Shown piece by piece: positions 11,851 through 24,484 of a stretch of DNA of 64,000 nucleotides. The notes beneath the pieces were generated by a model. That model saw only the letters and a program-made list of their open reading frames with translations. It was not told the DNA's origin and did no database searches. The position numbers were made by a program, and so were the translations under genes. This DNA is from Antedon bifida (taxonomy: Eukaryota; Echinodermata; Crinoidea; Comatulida; Antedonidae), in contig OY727100.1 in assembly GCA_963402885.1 (NCBI GenBank), positions 23,407,665 through 23,471,664 of the forward strand, written 5' to 3'. Position 1 is the stretch's first letter, and each line of letters starts with the position of its first letter.

Positions 11851-12459
11851 TGAAAGCGTCTATTTCGGAATTAGTCATTGGGATCATTTCGGTATACCAC
11901 ATTCGTAACAGACAGAATTCATCTGTAAATTGTATGTATTTTTACCGGTAGTGTTGATAAATGTTTTTGCGTTGAATAGTTTAATTGTGTTTTGTTTTAA
12001 ATACCACTTATATTAATGATCAAATTAGCTCCGCTGCATCTTTTTTGACAATAGTAGGCCTACCTTATGTGCCACCATTTTATGCGACGCACGCCACGGC
12101 TACTTTGATCATTTAAATCACATATTTTATTATTCATTTAACATATCATCTTCATTAATACTAACAACGAGTTGATTTGATTTAACCAATGCTACGTTGA
12201 ATATATTGATGTTGAGTTAACAAGTTTACGTTGAGTTGATTATCAATGTTAATTCATTAACTGTTACTCTATATATTTAGTATGTTATGTGTTATCTTTT
12301 CACTGAATAAATGTCGATAACGTGGTTAAGCACCACTATTTTTAACATGTTTGTTTCAGTTGATCAAAAATGAATTTATTTGTATAACATGACGAAATTA
12401 CATTATTCCCATTTTTATCAGTTGAATTATCTTTTGTAAAATAATTAAATTACTTAAAA
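11851..12459. other. Left inner transposon arm, no gene
   Basis: AT-rich, with scattered GTTGAG/GTTGAT motifs (about 12168-12240 and near 12420) that mirror CTCAAC motifs at 23.1-23.3 kb on the other arm. These may be further binding sites. No coding sequence seen. Confidence 0.45.
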
Positions 12460-12625
12460 TTGTTGAGTTGAGTTATTGTTGAGTTGAGGGTATGACGCTA
12501 TTGGTTTTCCAGCTGATGAGTGCAATACTGCACTCCTGCATAGACAATGCATGTGTCGTATGCAGGAGATCCGATCAATAGCCACCTCCATAACATTAAG
12601 GATCGAAACAGCCGTCATCATCATT
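12460..12625. repeat. Inner inverted repeat, left copy
   Basis: Nearly identical in reverse complement to 22945-23110. It contains its own small palindrome (CTCCTGCATAGACAATGCAT against ATGCAGGAGAT-type sequence). It lies 3' of the transposase gene, while its partner lies inside the last intron of the BEN-like gene. The inferred translation is also conserved between copies, but only because the DNA is. Confidence 0.85.
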
Positions 12626-12807
12626 GATATAATTATTTCTTTATAAAGATACGGCATACCGTACAAACTAATTAGATCTTAGCAAATTTTAAAAAAAAAC
12701 ACTGAATAATGATGATGATTTGGCTGTCCTGGGATAATAAACCCAGTTTTTATTTTGTTTGCCATTTAAAATTCATATATCTAGGCCAATATACCATAAA
12801 CTAACTT

Positions 12808-13460
12808 TGCATCTTGGGGTAGGGACGTCACTCCCTAAGGTTATAATAACCCGCATACCCCGCCATTATTTACAATAACTATGCATCTTGGGGTAGGGAC
12901 GTCACTCCCTAAGGTCTGTATGACCCGCATACCCCGCCATTATTTACAATAACTATGCATCTTGGGGTAGGGACGTCACTCCCTAAGGTCTGTATGACCC
13001 GCATACCCCGCCATTATTTACAATAACTATGCATCTTGGGGTAGGGACGTCACTCCCTAAGGTTATAATAACCCGCATACCCCGCCATTATTTACAATAA
13101 CTATGCATCTTGGGGTAGGGACGTCACTCCCTAAGGTCTGTATGACCCGCATACCCCGCCATTATTTACAATAACTATGCATCTTGGGGTAGGGACGTCA
13201 CTCCCTAAGGTCTGTATGACCCGCATACCCCGCCATTATTTACAATAACTATGCATCTTGGGGTAGGGACGTCACTCCCTAAGGTTATAATAACCCGCAT
13301 ACCCCGCCATTATTTACAATAACTATGCATCTTGGGGTAGGGACGTCACTCCCTAAGGTCTGTATGACCCGCATACCCCGCCATTATTTACAATAACTAT
13401 GCATCTTGCGGGTAGGGACGTCACTCCACTAAGGTTATAATAACCCGCATACCCCACCAC
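12808..13460. repeat. Satellite of 74-base units with higher-order pattern
   Basis: About 8.7 units begin ATCTTGGGGTAGGGACGTCA and end TACCCCGCCATTATTTACAA. Two variants differ in an inner block, TTATAATAA (A) or TCTGTATGA (B), in the order A B B A B B A B A. Most of the array is thus a 222-base higher-order repeat. GGGGTA near the start and TACCCC near the end of each unit allow a stem. The array lies just 3' of the transposase stop and the last unit is degenerate. Confidence 0.9.
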
Positions 13461-13477
13461 ATACTACTAGCACTACA

Positions 13478-16400
13478 CTAGTCATGTTCCAACAAGTTTG
13501 GTGGTACCGACACAAACGTGTCATCATGAATATGCATAAAGATGCACGGCTTAAGAATGCGTGACACTGGTACGAGTACTGTTGACGATGATTTGACCTT
13601 CTGGATATGATGGCATAATATTCTGCCATCATACGCACGTATTTGAGCATGCCTTATTTGATTGAAATCAAATAACGATCCTTCTGATGTGTACGTCTGT
13701 ATGATGCAGTGAGTGGATGTTGTGGATGTGATAAACGTGAGTATCTTTCCAACTGCCCAGGCATCATTTAATTGAAAGACGACACAGCAGTTACTTTTCG
13801 TCTTGCTCTTCTCGCTTTGGCAAGTATATACAACACTGCCCTTTTGGAGCCGCTTGAAAGTCGTCACATGACGGAGGTCTGCAATTAGGTATCGAAAATT
13901 GGTACCCGTCATCGGCACACCTCTCCCTAGTACCGTTGTCACATCGGGTTCTTTATCTCTGTAATTTATAAAAGAAATTCATTTTTTTTTCGAGAATTAT
14001 GCAATGATCATGTCTAGATTTATGTTGACGAATAACATTAACATGCAAAACAGGAAACTTACTGCCGCATATATTTCACTGTCAATCTATCAAGCAGCTG
14101 TTTCGTACATGTACTGCTTTCTTCTTTCAGTTTATACACCAATGCTGGCAAGGCCTTGGTCATGCTGGCAGCGAACGTTATCTGTGGGAATTTTATCACT
14201 AAGTAATTTTAAATGATGTAAAGAATTCGGTTTATGTTTTAGGCTATATTTCGTTAGATGAATATTATAATTTGATTAATTAAATCATTAAATATTTATG
14301 CAATTAATATAAATTGTCTGAATTGATTTGTTTTGAATTGTTTTAAATAAATGTTTTACATACCTGTTCAGTTACAAAATTTGATCCATGGACCATATTC
14401 TTTAAGAAAGAATTCATCGATTCAAATCCGAAACAAGAGAAACCAAATAACGGTCCAAACCGTTCACATGTATGGACCATATGTGTGAGTTGGTGCACAT
14501 TCATTGTTTGCTTAGTCTCACCTAGGATATCAAAATTCAATATACAATCTCACAAATATAATTGAAATGGGAAAATTCCATCCAACAAACAGTACGGTAA
14601 GCCATTTTTAAAATGTACTTTTTACCCAGTATTAAAAAATCAGGGTTTCAAATAGAGTATCACAGCATAAAATAAATATTATTCGTAGAGAAGTTAAATG
14701 TTTTAAATTACCATAGATTGTGGGGAAAATTGCACAGAAGTCCGTCAGTAATGTGTCAGCATATATTAGTTGTTCTTTCGTAATAGATTCCTGTGCAAGA
14801 GTAGAAATTGCCGATACCAGTAAACTGTAATGGACGTACGCCATTGGATCCAATATCCCTCTTACAACAGGTATCGAAAAGTGAATGAGCCATTCACGAC
14901 ATTCTGAAGCTTTAAATCCAAAGTATCATAAAATTAATAATACATAAATTAAAGTTTGCTTGGTCAAATTCGATCAATCGGCTGTTCGTGACTGTGTGTT
15001 GTGTCTGGTCTGTACAATGAGTAGGTATTCAATGGATTAAAATAAAATAATTAAACAATAATTGTCATGTTGCAATTCCTTAATCTCTTTAATCTTACCT
15101 TTCCAATGCTGGCTTTCGTCCAGACTTCTTTGGCGTCGGGCGACAAATTTAGGCGTTTTTATCGCCAAAAGTCGCTCGTTGAGAAGAGCAATCTAAACAA
15201 ATACAATTATAATATATATTTCATAAATTATATTTTGATTGTACAAAATACAGTTTTTCACAAAAGCCAATATAATAGTGGGCCTATCCCTGGCCTTTTG
15301 GTCCAGTAAAATTGTTCACCTACACAAAATGTTGCAACTAACCTTATTTCCAATGTAAAAGGATTGTCCTTTGGAGTCTTTGCCAAGCCACAGTCTTAGC
15401 AATTGTTTCGTGATGCCAAGGAGCACACAGTGCATCCAATCGATTGGAAAAGCTGCCGTCATGTCTACATACGGAAGAAGCATGAGGGGTGATGCGCCTT
15501 TAATGCCGCTTACCTGCAATAGATAAGTACGGTACGGTAAAAAAAACACAATTTTTTAATTTTTTCTTATTAGCACGGTAACAAAATGAGAACTTAACGT
15601 ACTGCTTCTCCATTCATGGCGGCCATTTGCGACTTTTCTTTGAATCCATCATTCGTCCGTAGTGCATTGGTGGCTCTATACGGATAAAAGCGATGTAACG
15701 GTGTTGCTCCCGTAGAACCTTCCTGCAGGCATACGTTGCATCCGAATCGTCCGTTGTATTGTTTCATATTCGATACAATAGCTCTAGCGGGTAGATCTAA
15801 GCATGTAGCCAAAAGACGCGCTTTAATCAGACGGTTTCCATAATAAGTTTGCATTAAAACACCTGCGAATATTAAATCATCAAAAAAAATTATAATTTCA
15901 AACTCAAATTCACCACCAACGTATTTCTCGTATTGTTTTGCAATTGCTGCGTCGTCTTGATAAATACCGTATTTATTCGAATAAATGCCCGGGAGGTTTT
16001 TAGGGGTGAGGGGGGTGGTTCTCGAAGTTTATTCGAGGGAGGCGTTTTTTTTGTGTAATAATATGGTAACCTGATTAATAATCAAATAAGTTCGTCCTAA
16101 ATATGAAAAAATACAACACAATTATAATATAAATATGGGATAAAATACAGTAAAAATTATATAAAAAATACATGGTCAAACTGTAGATCATGGAAGTCAA
16201 TGAATTCTACTACAAATATTGTGTGTAATGCATGTGGCGGGGCGTGTATTTGAGGAACAAAAAACAATGGCCCCCGGGCATTTATTTGAGAGAAGGGAGG
16301 AGAGTTTATTCAAGTGGAAAGGGGGGGGGGGGGGAGGAGGGCGTCTATTCGAATAAATACGGTAATTACTGATTGTAATATGGTGAATTGTTATTATTAA

Positions 16401-17870
16401 TTAAGTTATGTAAAGCAAAGAATAAAAGTGTCTCACCCTCATTGTACTTAAGTATTCTTTTCATCAGGTCATTCAAATACATTTGCATATTGGGCTTTTG
16501 AGACTGGCAATACACATTGCATGGCATTAAATACTTTCTTGAAAACCTAATAATAATGATTTGTTAAATATGTCAAACCGGTAATAGAAATACAGTATGA
16601 TAAAGAGGCCTCCAGTAGCGTGTACGTGAATAGGGGTAGGTACGGGTTCCGATTCATTTTGTAAACCAAAAAAAAAAAAAAAGTTAATAATGTACCTGAG
16701 CTGTACTGGTAGTTCATTTATTGCCAGGTACACTGGCCATAGCGTTTTCATCGACGATGAAAAAATTGACACACCATCTAATAAAATAAAAATAAATGAG
16801 AATGATGACAATTTTGTGTTGGTAATAGAATGTTTAAATACGAAAAACTGTAATATTGTTAATACCTGTATTTAGAGTAAATGTTATGAATGTCTCATTG
16901 CTCCCTAAGGCACTTGGGGCAATGCGGCGGTATTCTGAGCCATCGGTTATGTCTTCGATGGTATCTCTGTTGACTTTCTTTGTCATAACCATGTCGCAAA
17001 ACTGTTTATCTATAATAAAATATATAATTATAATACAGTGTGTGCTTCCGTAAAATATATCGTTATGGTTAAATGATAAAATAGACTTATTTCCAAATAT
17101 AAATATATTCTAAGATATCAAACATCGTACGTTGAGACTGTATTTGCTGACTTTATTTTTAAACGATTGTAATTAGAATGATATATCGAAAAACCATAGC
17201 TATGCCTACCTGCAAACAATTCCTTAAGCTGGTCATCAAGACTTAGATGATGGAATGAGAGACACGAACCTCCACATGGACAAACGCTAAGCTTATTTGC
17301 CAACTCCTTATAGCATCTCTCACAATAAAAATTAGGTGTTGGTTCCTTGAAATTAGTGTTCCGTTTAATAATTTGTTTGTTTTTATATAGTGATGTCTCT
17401 ATGTTACATGTTGAAGGAAGAATAGAAGAAATCAGCAAAAGTAAATCAGAATATGCAGCTTGCGTGAGTGAGTGCTTAATTACAAATAATAAAATCGACG
17501 TATACAGGCTTATATAAGAATGATCAGATCCTTGAAATAATTTGGTTAAAAAAGGGGTGTTGTTTGAGCTACTGGAAGTTGGTTCTGTCCAGAAGTCACT
17601 GCCAGTATCATCAGACGTGCTGCTATGACTTGGTGTAGTAGTAGAAGAACTGCCGACCGGTGCCGGGGAGATTATTTCATCTTCACTACTACTATCAGAA
17701 GTCGAAGAGATGTGTTTAGGTGGCCTTGATTTTGTTGGTTGTTTGCGTTTGAACTGTCTGGTAGCAGCATATCGAGCCCTTCTTGCATTAAAGCCGAAGT
17801 GTTTAGAATGGAACTTTTTAATTTTAGACTTTGTTGGCGAATCAAAGTCATCATTGCTACTTTCTGACAT
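13478..17870 (-). CDS. Tnp2/Transposase_21-like transposase, 11 exons, 825 codons
   Basis: Exons in transcription order are 17870-17210, 17009-16866, 16777-16696, 16546-16437, 15862-15603, 15513-15343, 15192-15099, 14909-14712, 14521-14364, 14181-14063 and 13958-13478. All have GT-AG edges and phases that agree throughout, with no stop before the end. The first 180 residues are Ser/Lys/Arg-rich and acidic. A Cys cluster (YCERCYKE and CPCGGSC, about 181-202) looks zinc-binding. From about residue 269 come DGVSIFSSSMKTLWPV, then LDLPARAIV with CNVCL (about 353-375), DWMHCVLLGITKQLLRLWL (about 444), LDESQHWKASECREWL and HQLTHMVHTCERFGPLFGFS (about 583-602). This order is that of animal Tnp2-like transposases of the CACTA/EnSpm group. 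Asp in DGVS and LDLPAR are candidate catalytic residues. An alternative upstream ATG at 17930 is less likely because TTTTAG precedes the chosen start. Confidence 0.8.
15965..16364. mobile_element. MITE with TACCGTATTTATTCGAATAA ends
   Basis: A 400-base segment in intron 4 of the transposase gene starts TACCGTATTTATTCGAATAA and ends with the reverse complement TTCGAATAAATACGGTA. The interior is purine/G-rich with GAGTTTATT phrases and a poly-G tract. A related copy lies at 19760-20003. Insertion in an intron leaves the transposase open. Confidence 0.7.
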
Positions 17871-18802
17871 GGCTAAAACAAAAAATGGGTTTTTATCAAC
17901 ATTTTGTAAAACACGCTTTATATAGGCCACCGTCTAATCTATGTTAATTTCATAAAGAAGGCATCTGGGAACACATTACAGTATTAAATTGTTTTATAGT
18001 CATCTCATTAGCTAGTATACCTATATATATAAGCTGAATATTATGCCTGCCCTTATTTTACTAGTGAGCAGGGATTGGTGTGGAGGGAATAAATAGGGGA
18101 GATCTGAGAAAGCGCTGAGGCGCGGATGGATACTACAGTATTCTCAAGTGTTACGTCATGATCGTAACGCGCGTAATCGACTGGGCCGGCCGCCGCCGCC
18201 GCCGCCGCCAGCCTTCTCCTTGCTTGCATGCACTACACACATATACGTCTACAATTAGTAACATGTAACTAAATTACTTTGTGTGGTGCCGATTCACTAT
18301 CAGTAAACTGTGAATGAAAATAAAACTTACTCTAGTCTGTCGATCTATATATATATATATACGTAAATCTTCTTCGATCCTTCTGTTTTATGTTAAACAT
18401 ACGACGCGATCTACTTGCCGAACATACACGTACGTCCGGCCAACGAAAAAAAAAAGATTACAAGAATCACCCTTGTAATCTCCCCCCCCCCCCCCCCCTC
18501 CACCACCTTTCCTCATTTTTAAATCCCATCATTTCAAACCTCTATGATTTACGAATAAAAGAAATAATAATAATACAATATAAACTATAACATTTTTATT
18601 TCATACAAAATAAAACTTCTACACGCGCCCCTCAACCACCCCCTCCCCCCTACTCCATCAATTATTTCAACAGCCATTTTCCAAGACTTTCCCGCCTCGA
18701 TCATCAAACCAGAACTTTTTTTTTCAAACCCGCCATTCTTGATCTTCAATTCTTCAACGAACAAGAGATTTTATTTAATAAAACTAGGCCTACACTACCA
18801 TA
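17871..18802. promoter_or_regulatory. Shared upstream region of the two divergent transposon genes
   Basis: The 0.9 kb between the two start codons must hold both promoters if the genes are expressed. It contains a GCC microsatellite (about 18190-18210), an AT run (about 18344-18361), a poly-C tract (about 18483-18498) and TAATA-rich stretches. No precise core promoter can be called. Confidence 0.35.
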
Positions 18803-21800
18803 ATGTCTATAGTATTAATGATATGGCACAAGGATAAGCCAATAACAGGTAACATCTTGAAAATGTCAGCTATCATCAGTAAAGTGCCATTAAATGTCGG
18901 CACTATTGTAAAGGCGAGATGCCCTGGATTTGGGATCCAGGAAGGGATGATTGGAAGAACTGGAGGTAGGTGGTGCCTACTGTTGTACACCGTACCCCCC
19001 GCGCGGGAGCTGCCTAGGCCTAGCCTAGGAGTTTTAGTTCCCCAGTCTAGGCCTATATGTAGGTTCGCCTAGGCTACATGCTCTGTTTATGGACCAAAAT
19101 ATTTTATCATCGATTTAAAATAAATAGGCCTAGGCTAGGCCTATAGCTAGGCCTAGGCTAGAGGCTATTCTTTCTTTTTTTTAAATATTAAATAAGCTTT
19201 AGGCCTAGGCCTATATGAAATAGGCTAGACTAGGCCTATGCAGAGGTAGGCCTACGATAGCTGCCTAGGCCTAAGCTAGTTTTGCAATCCCGGTCGGGAT
19301 GACCGGTATCCCGACGCACCGGGATCCCGGTCATCCCGACCGGGATTGAAGTTTTAACAATATAATTAATCAATAAGTTTTCAGTGGGACATATAGGGGC
19401 TTATTTATACGATTCTGATGTATTCAACATTATATTTATTTTATATTTAGACTCAACAATGAAAAAAGCATTTTCAGACATATTAAGAGGCTCAGAATTT
19501 GAGAAGTTGGTCAAAAATGTGATGGTAAGTTGTTTTTTGAGAAAAGTTTGAAAAACTAATGATAAGTCAGTGAAATGCTCGACGCTGATTGGCAATTAGT
19601 TTGGACAAATGATAGAGGCTCAACTCAGAAAAAATAATGACGTCATTAAATTACTCGGCGCTAACTGGCTTAAGCCTACCCTAAACTACTCGACGCTGAT
19701 TGGCTGCGACTGCTCAAGCATGTAGTATGTACACAATTTTGGGTCTCCGAAAAATTCGTGGGAGGCGTTTATTTGTTTGGGTGTAATGGAAACATGTATA
19801 GTGTAATCAAATAAATACCGGGGAGTTTATTGTCTGGGGGGAGTTTATTCGGGGGAGGAGTTTTTGTTGTGGGTATAATATGGCAAAAGTATAGTGCAAT
19901 CAAATAAATACCTCCTAGATATGGACAAATTATAATAATTAATATCGTTTATTCGACAGAGGCGTCTATTCAAAACGGGGCGTTTATTCGAATAAATACG
20001 GTAATAGCAAAGCACATAGGCCTATTAATATACATGTAGGCCTAGTCAAATTATTTACATATAGGCCTAAACATTTTCAGGTCTCCGACAAAGAACATAC
20101 ACGGGAAAGACGCAAGGAGTTGTTGGAGAAAATCCGCAACAAAAACAAAAAAATGTGTAGAGATGAGGTATTATTATTATTATTATTTAATATTATTATT
20201 TAATATTATTTTTATTAACTATTATTATTATTTTATTATTATTATTATCATTATTATTAATACGCAAAATGTTACCACGATATCGTAATATTGGCCTATA
20301 CACTAAATTAATTAATTAAAATACATTATTTTGTAACATTCAGACCACTGGGTTGTAGTTTATTGTAATTTTATTGGAATGTGTATTATTTGTAACCTTC
20401 AGAGTAGTAATGTGAAGAGAAAGACATCAAGCGAGGACGAGGTCAGTAGCTATATTACATACACGATGTATCAGCCTAAACATTGTGTATACAAACGTTT
20501 TAATAACGGTCCCTTCATCATATACACTGCGGCGTCGGCTGAGAGATATGCGCGGAGGTGCGCTTGCCTAGCCTACAGAAAATGTGTTTTATTTATAGTT
20601 AAATTTAAACTGTCAAAAAAAAATTTTTATTCCGGAAAATGGTACATTCCATGCATAGGGGTTTTATATATAAATTTATGAAATATAATAATAATAATTC
20701 ATTAAACAGCACCCAACTGGAGACTTATATATAACCGGTAAAATTCTTATCTTTGCAACCTTGGTTCCGCATAGGTCTGATTATTTTATTTTTATCTGCA
20801 ACCACACTCGTGAGGTAAAACGATGTATATAGAGGAGTTTTAATCCACGGTTATGGTTGCAGTTATAAATAAATAATGTAAGTATGTAATGTAAAATAAT
20901 AATGTTAATCTTTCAATTATGTCTTTATCATGTAGGCCTACGTCTTTCGTTTCAGAATACAACTACAAAAAAGATGAAAGAGGGAATGCAACAATCAATT
21001 ATAGAGAAAGAGGTTAGTTATATAATAGAATGCATCTGATTTCAATTGAGCTTAAACTATATAATTATCATTTAATATACATTTATTTTCAGGCAATCGT
21101 TGTACGAAAAAAACAACTAACAGAAAAAAAACTCGTGGACGAGGCCAGAAGGGCGTATAATGAACATACAACCACCGAGTTAATTGGGGATTTAAGCCGT
21201 GAAGAGGTAATAATAAATCAAGAAAAAAAACATGTAAAATAACAAACAACATTAATTGTTATTATTATTAATTATTATCATTATCATTATTATTATTACG
21301 TCTTCAAGGGTTGATCCTATACCTCACCGCATCCTTATCACTATCTTATTGTGAATATTTATTATTATTAAGTTTTGGTACCGGTATTTTTCAGGCTGTC
21401 GTGGACCGGACAGTACATAACGAAATAATGGAAAAGGTAGGCCTAATTCATGTTTATTTTGTTTTTTGCAAAACTTCATTTTATTTAATTTTTATATTTA
21501 TTGATTTATTTTGTAACATAGTTTTTTTATGTACTGACACGTATTTTACACAGTTTTTATGAATTATTTTAATAGTGTGATTTGAACTGGAGAATAAGGA
21601 AATTAGATACTTAGATAATTATTTTTAAATTATTGTTTGCTCATTTTTACCATAGCTACTACAGATTGAGGAGGGGCAGAATCGCATTAATTATAAGTTG
21701 GATCGACTGCTGAGTTGTCGGAACTGTATGCGAACCGTGTATAAGGTAGGTAAACCAAGAAGTTAAAAAATAATTTTACCAACAATTCCGCCTTACTTTT

Positions 21801-23624
21801 TTTCCATTACTCTCTGGTAATTTATTATCAACAAGGATTATTTATTATTTACTTATTCTTTTATTGACAAACTGGGGGACAGTCCGATGTCTTGAAGCAT
21901 GAATTACTAACAATATATAGTCAAAATTAAACCATATTTTCACTTACTTTTCACAAAATTGGATAATACTGAGGGATCGTGTGATAGTAAAGATAGAAAC
22001 TATCTCACTGTATATTAAAATTTTACGTAATTTATATTTATTCTTTATATTTATTTCAGGGCATAAAGCCTCTTCCCCCACTACCCTCTCTCATCCCACC
22101 ACCACCTCATGCTCCCCTTCTGCCTCAACCATCTCCTTCTTCACCATGTCCTTCTTCTCTTCTTCCGCCACCACCACCTCCTACTCTTCATCTGCCATCG
22201 ACTCCTACTCTTCCGCTGCCGCCACCACCTCCTACTCTTCAGCTCATCGAAAGTGCCATGGAGAACGAAAACTCTTTAGATGGTAAGTGTATTTAAAAAA
22301 AATTACATCCAGTTCGCTACATTTATAATACGTGTGCGCAAAGATAATTCACTATACAATTTGCATTCTTGTCTTAGATTATGGGCACATGCGCATGTTG
22401 GCGGAGTTAAACCTATATAGTCAATGGCAATATCCCCTAATTATTTCTTATTGTGTGTTCCTCTATAAACCTTGAGAATGTTGGTTTTTACTGTTAACAG
22501 ATATGACATATTTGGGTAACGCCAAGTATGGGGTTAAGGTGGAGAGGGAGTCGCTTAAACGATGCGAAATGTTTGCGAACAGCATTGAAAAACTGGCGTT
22601 ATCCTCACTTGAATTAATAATTACCAAAGAGCAATGCTACAACAAGTTAACAATTTATGGTCACGGGAAGGGAAACGTCCAGATGGACGAAGCAAAAAGA
22701 AAGGCATTACGAAGTGAGTACGTTTTTTATGCAATGAAATACTTACCCAAATTTTTTTCATATAATGCATTTGCTAAAATGAAAGAAGTCATCAAAAGAT
22801 CACATAAAAAACAACTGGGTTTATCCCAGGACAGCCATCATCATCGCCAGTATTGAATGTTTTTGTTTTTCAAATTAAATTACACTATTTAAAAATAATA
22901 AGCATATAATTCTAATGTTTATTTACAATAGAATACCTAATATAAATGATGATGACGGCTGTTTCGATCCTTAATGTTATGGAGGTGGCTATTGATCGGA
23001 TCTCCTGCATACGACACATGCATTGTCTATGCAGGAGTGCAGTATTGCACTCATCAGCTGGAAAACCAATAGCGTCATACCCTCAATTCAACAATAACGC
23101 AACTCAACAAATAATTAATATTATAACTACAGTTCTTTGAAAATCAACTGCTAACATAGTTGAGTGCTTCATCAACTCAACGTTTTTATCAATTTATTTG
23201 CACAACGTAACATAATGCGCGTCATAATTATAAAAAAGTAAAGTTGTTATTCAACACAACGTACGATTGTTAGTAAACTCAACATTATTAATCAATTAAC
23301 TTTGTTAGTCAACACATTGCTAAAACAACTGAATAATGGTATTGTGAAATAGAATAATGATACAAAAATAAAAACAAACATTCTATAAAAATATCGTTCC
23401 ACCGTAGGCGTACCTTAATACTCTAAATGGTTATATATATATTTTTTAATGTGATGCTGTTATTATTATTCAAATAAACTAAATTTGTCTATATTTAATT
23501 TTCAGGTTACCTGTTCAACGTCTATCCTGTCGAAGAAGTTGAAAAAGATAAAGTGTGGGACCAAGTAGTAAAAAAATTAAATGATAAGATTCGGGCAATC
23601 CGTAACAAAAAATACAAAATCTGA
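18803..23624 (+). CDS. BEN-like domain protein of the transposon, 11 exons, 406 codons
   Basis: Exons are 18803-18965, 19451-19524, 20081-20167, 20403-20441, 20956-21012, 21093-21206, 21395-21436, 21656-21745, 22060-22282, 22501-22713 and 23506-23624. They join with GT-AG edges and matching phases to one open frame. Residues 80-222 are charged (KRKTSSEDE, KKMKEGMQQSIIEKE) and likely coiled coil. Residues 223-290 are Pro-rich. Residues about 297-400 have the pattern of a BEN DNA-binding domain: YGVKVERESLKRCEM, then LALSSLELIITKEQCYNKLT, AKRKALRSYL, and a final VWDQVVKKLNDKIRAIRNK with the typical Trp and Arg-rich helix. By analogy to CACTA accessory proteins it may bind the element's subterminal repeats; that is inference. 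The 166-bp inner inverted repeat lies in its last intron. Confidence 0.75.
19285..19348. repeat. GGGATCCCG-type palindrome inside the BEN-like gene
   Basis: Arms CAATCCCGGTCGGGATGACC (19285 on) and its reverse complement ending at 19348 are perfect over 22 bases with a 20-base spacer. The sequence belongs to the same GGGATCCCG family as the element's end arrays but stands alone in intron 1, so it could be an internal binding site. Confidence 0.8.
19760..20003. mobile_element. Partial MITE of the TTCGAATAAATACGGTA family
   Basis: The right end, TTTATTCGAATAAATACGGTA, matches the ends of the element at 15965-16364, and GGGGAGTTTATT phrases are shared. The left end is not intact. It lies in intron 2 of the BEN-like gene. 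Confidence 0.55.
20168..20265. repeat. ATT-rich microsatellite
   Basis: Interrupted ATT/TTA repeats directly after a BEN-gene donor site. A similar but shorter tract lies at about 21258-21299. Confidence 0.8.
22945..23110. repeat. Inner inverted repeat, right copy
   Basis: Reverse complement of 12460-12625 with only a few differences. It lies in the last intron of the BEN-like gene, and CTCAAC/CAACTGAA motifs follow it to about 23335. Confidence 0.85.
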
Positions 23625-23877
23625 AAAAAAAGAAGGAAAAATAAACTTTGTTTGTTTATGATATTTCAGTGTGATCACTTTTTGTTTGTTAATTAATTGA
23701 ATTGTTTTTTTTTTGCATCTAGTCCTTTCATTGACGTCTGTCCGAATACCAATTATGGTTGAAATAGGGCCTACTGAAATCAAAAGGACGATCGTAGGTA
23801 TACGACGATTTATACAATTGAGTCGGCCGAGCCAGGAAATAAACGCACGTCTTCAAAAGTCTCTGGCGGAAATCCAT

Positions 23878-24484
23878 ACATCCCGTCGGAACGGGATCCC
23901 GGCTGAAATCCCACTAAAATCCCGTCTAAATATAACTCAAAAAAATCCCGGTCATCGGCAGGATTCTTGACAGGATCCCGGTCGGGAACGGGAATACCGA
24001 CAATTTTTCCCGCCGGGACGGGATACCGGCTGAAATCCCGTCTAAAATCCCGTCTAAATTTTACTCAAAAAAATCCCGGTCATCGGCGGGATTCTTGACA
24101 GGATCCCGGTCGGGAACGGGAATACCGACCATTTTTCCCGCCGGGACGGGATCCCGTCTAAAATCCCGGACAAATATCACTCAAAAAAATCCCGGTCATC
24201 GGCGGGATTCTTGGCGGGATCCCGGTCGGGAACGGGAATACCGACCATTTTTCCCGTCGGGACGGGATCCCGGCTAAAATCCCGGCTAAAATCCCGCTAA
24301 AAATCAAGTTCGTTTTGCCGATAATCCCGATTAAAATCCCGTTTAAAGATCGGGATATTGGACGGGATTTTTGCGGGATTTCGATATTATCCCGCCGGGA
24401 ATACCGACCATTTTTCCCGCCGGGAATTTTCACGATCCCGGCCGGGATCCCACCGGGATCCCGGCCGGGATCCCGGTGATTTTT
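23878..24484. repeat. Right subterminal GGGATCCCG array
   Basis: Three to four units of about 105-120 bases carry CCCGGTCATCGGCGGGATTC, TTGACAGGATCCCGGTCGGG and AATACCGACCATTTTTCCCG, then shorter GGGATCCCGGCC repeats up to the end. It mirrors the left array in composition but is better conserved, as expected if the two ends turn over independently. Confidence 0.8.

Noticed and set aside
12808-13460. CRISPR-like array
   Set aside because: The 74-base units abut directly without unique spacers, and the DNA is eukaryotic. It is a satellite.
17118-17209. Read-through extension of transposase exon 1
   Set aside because: A good donor at 17209 and the next exon's phase show splicing there; the extra residues have no family resemblance.
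22946-23140. 64-codon frame with a matching frame at 12454-12666
   Set aside because: The protein similarity only reflects the inner inverted repeat of the transposon; one copy is intronic and the other 3' of the transposase.
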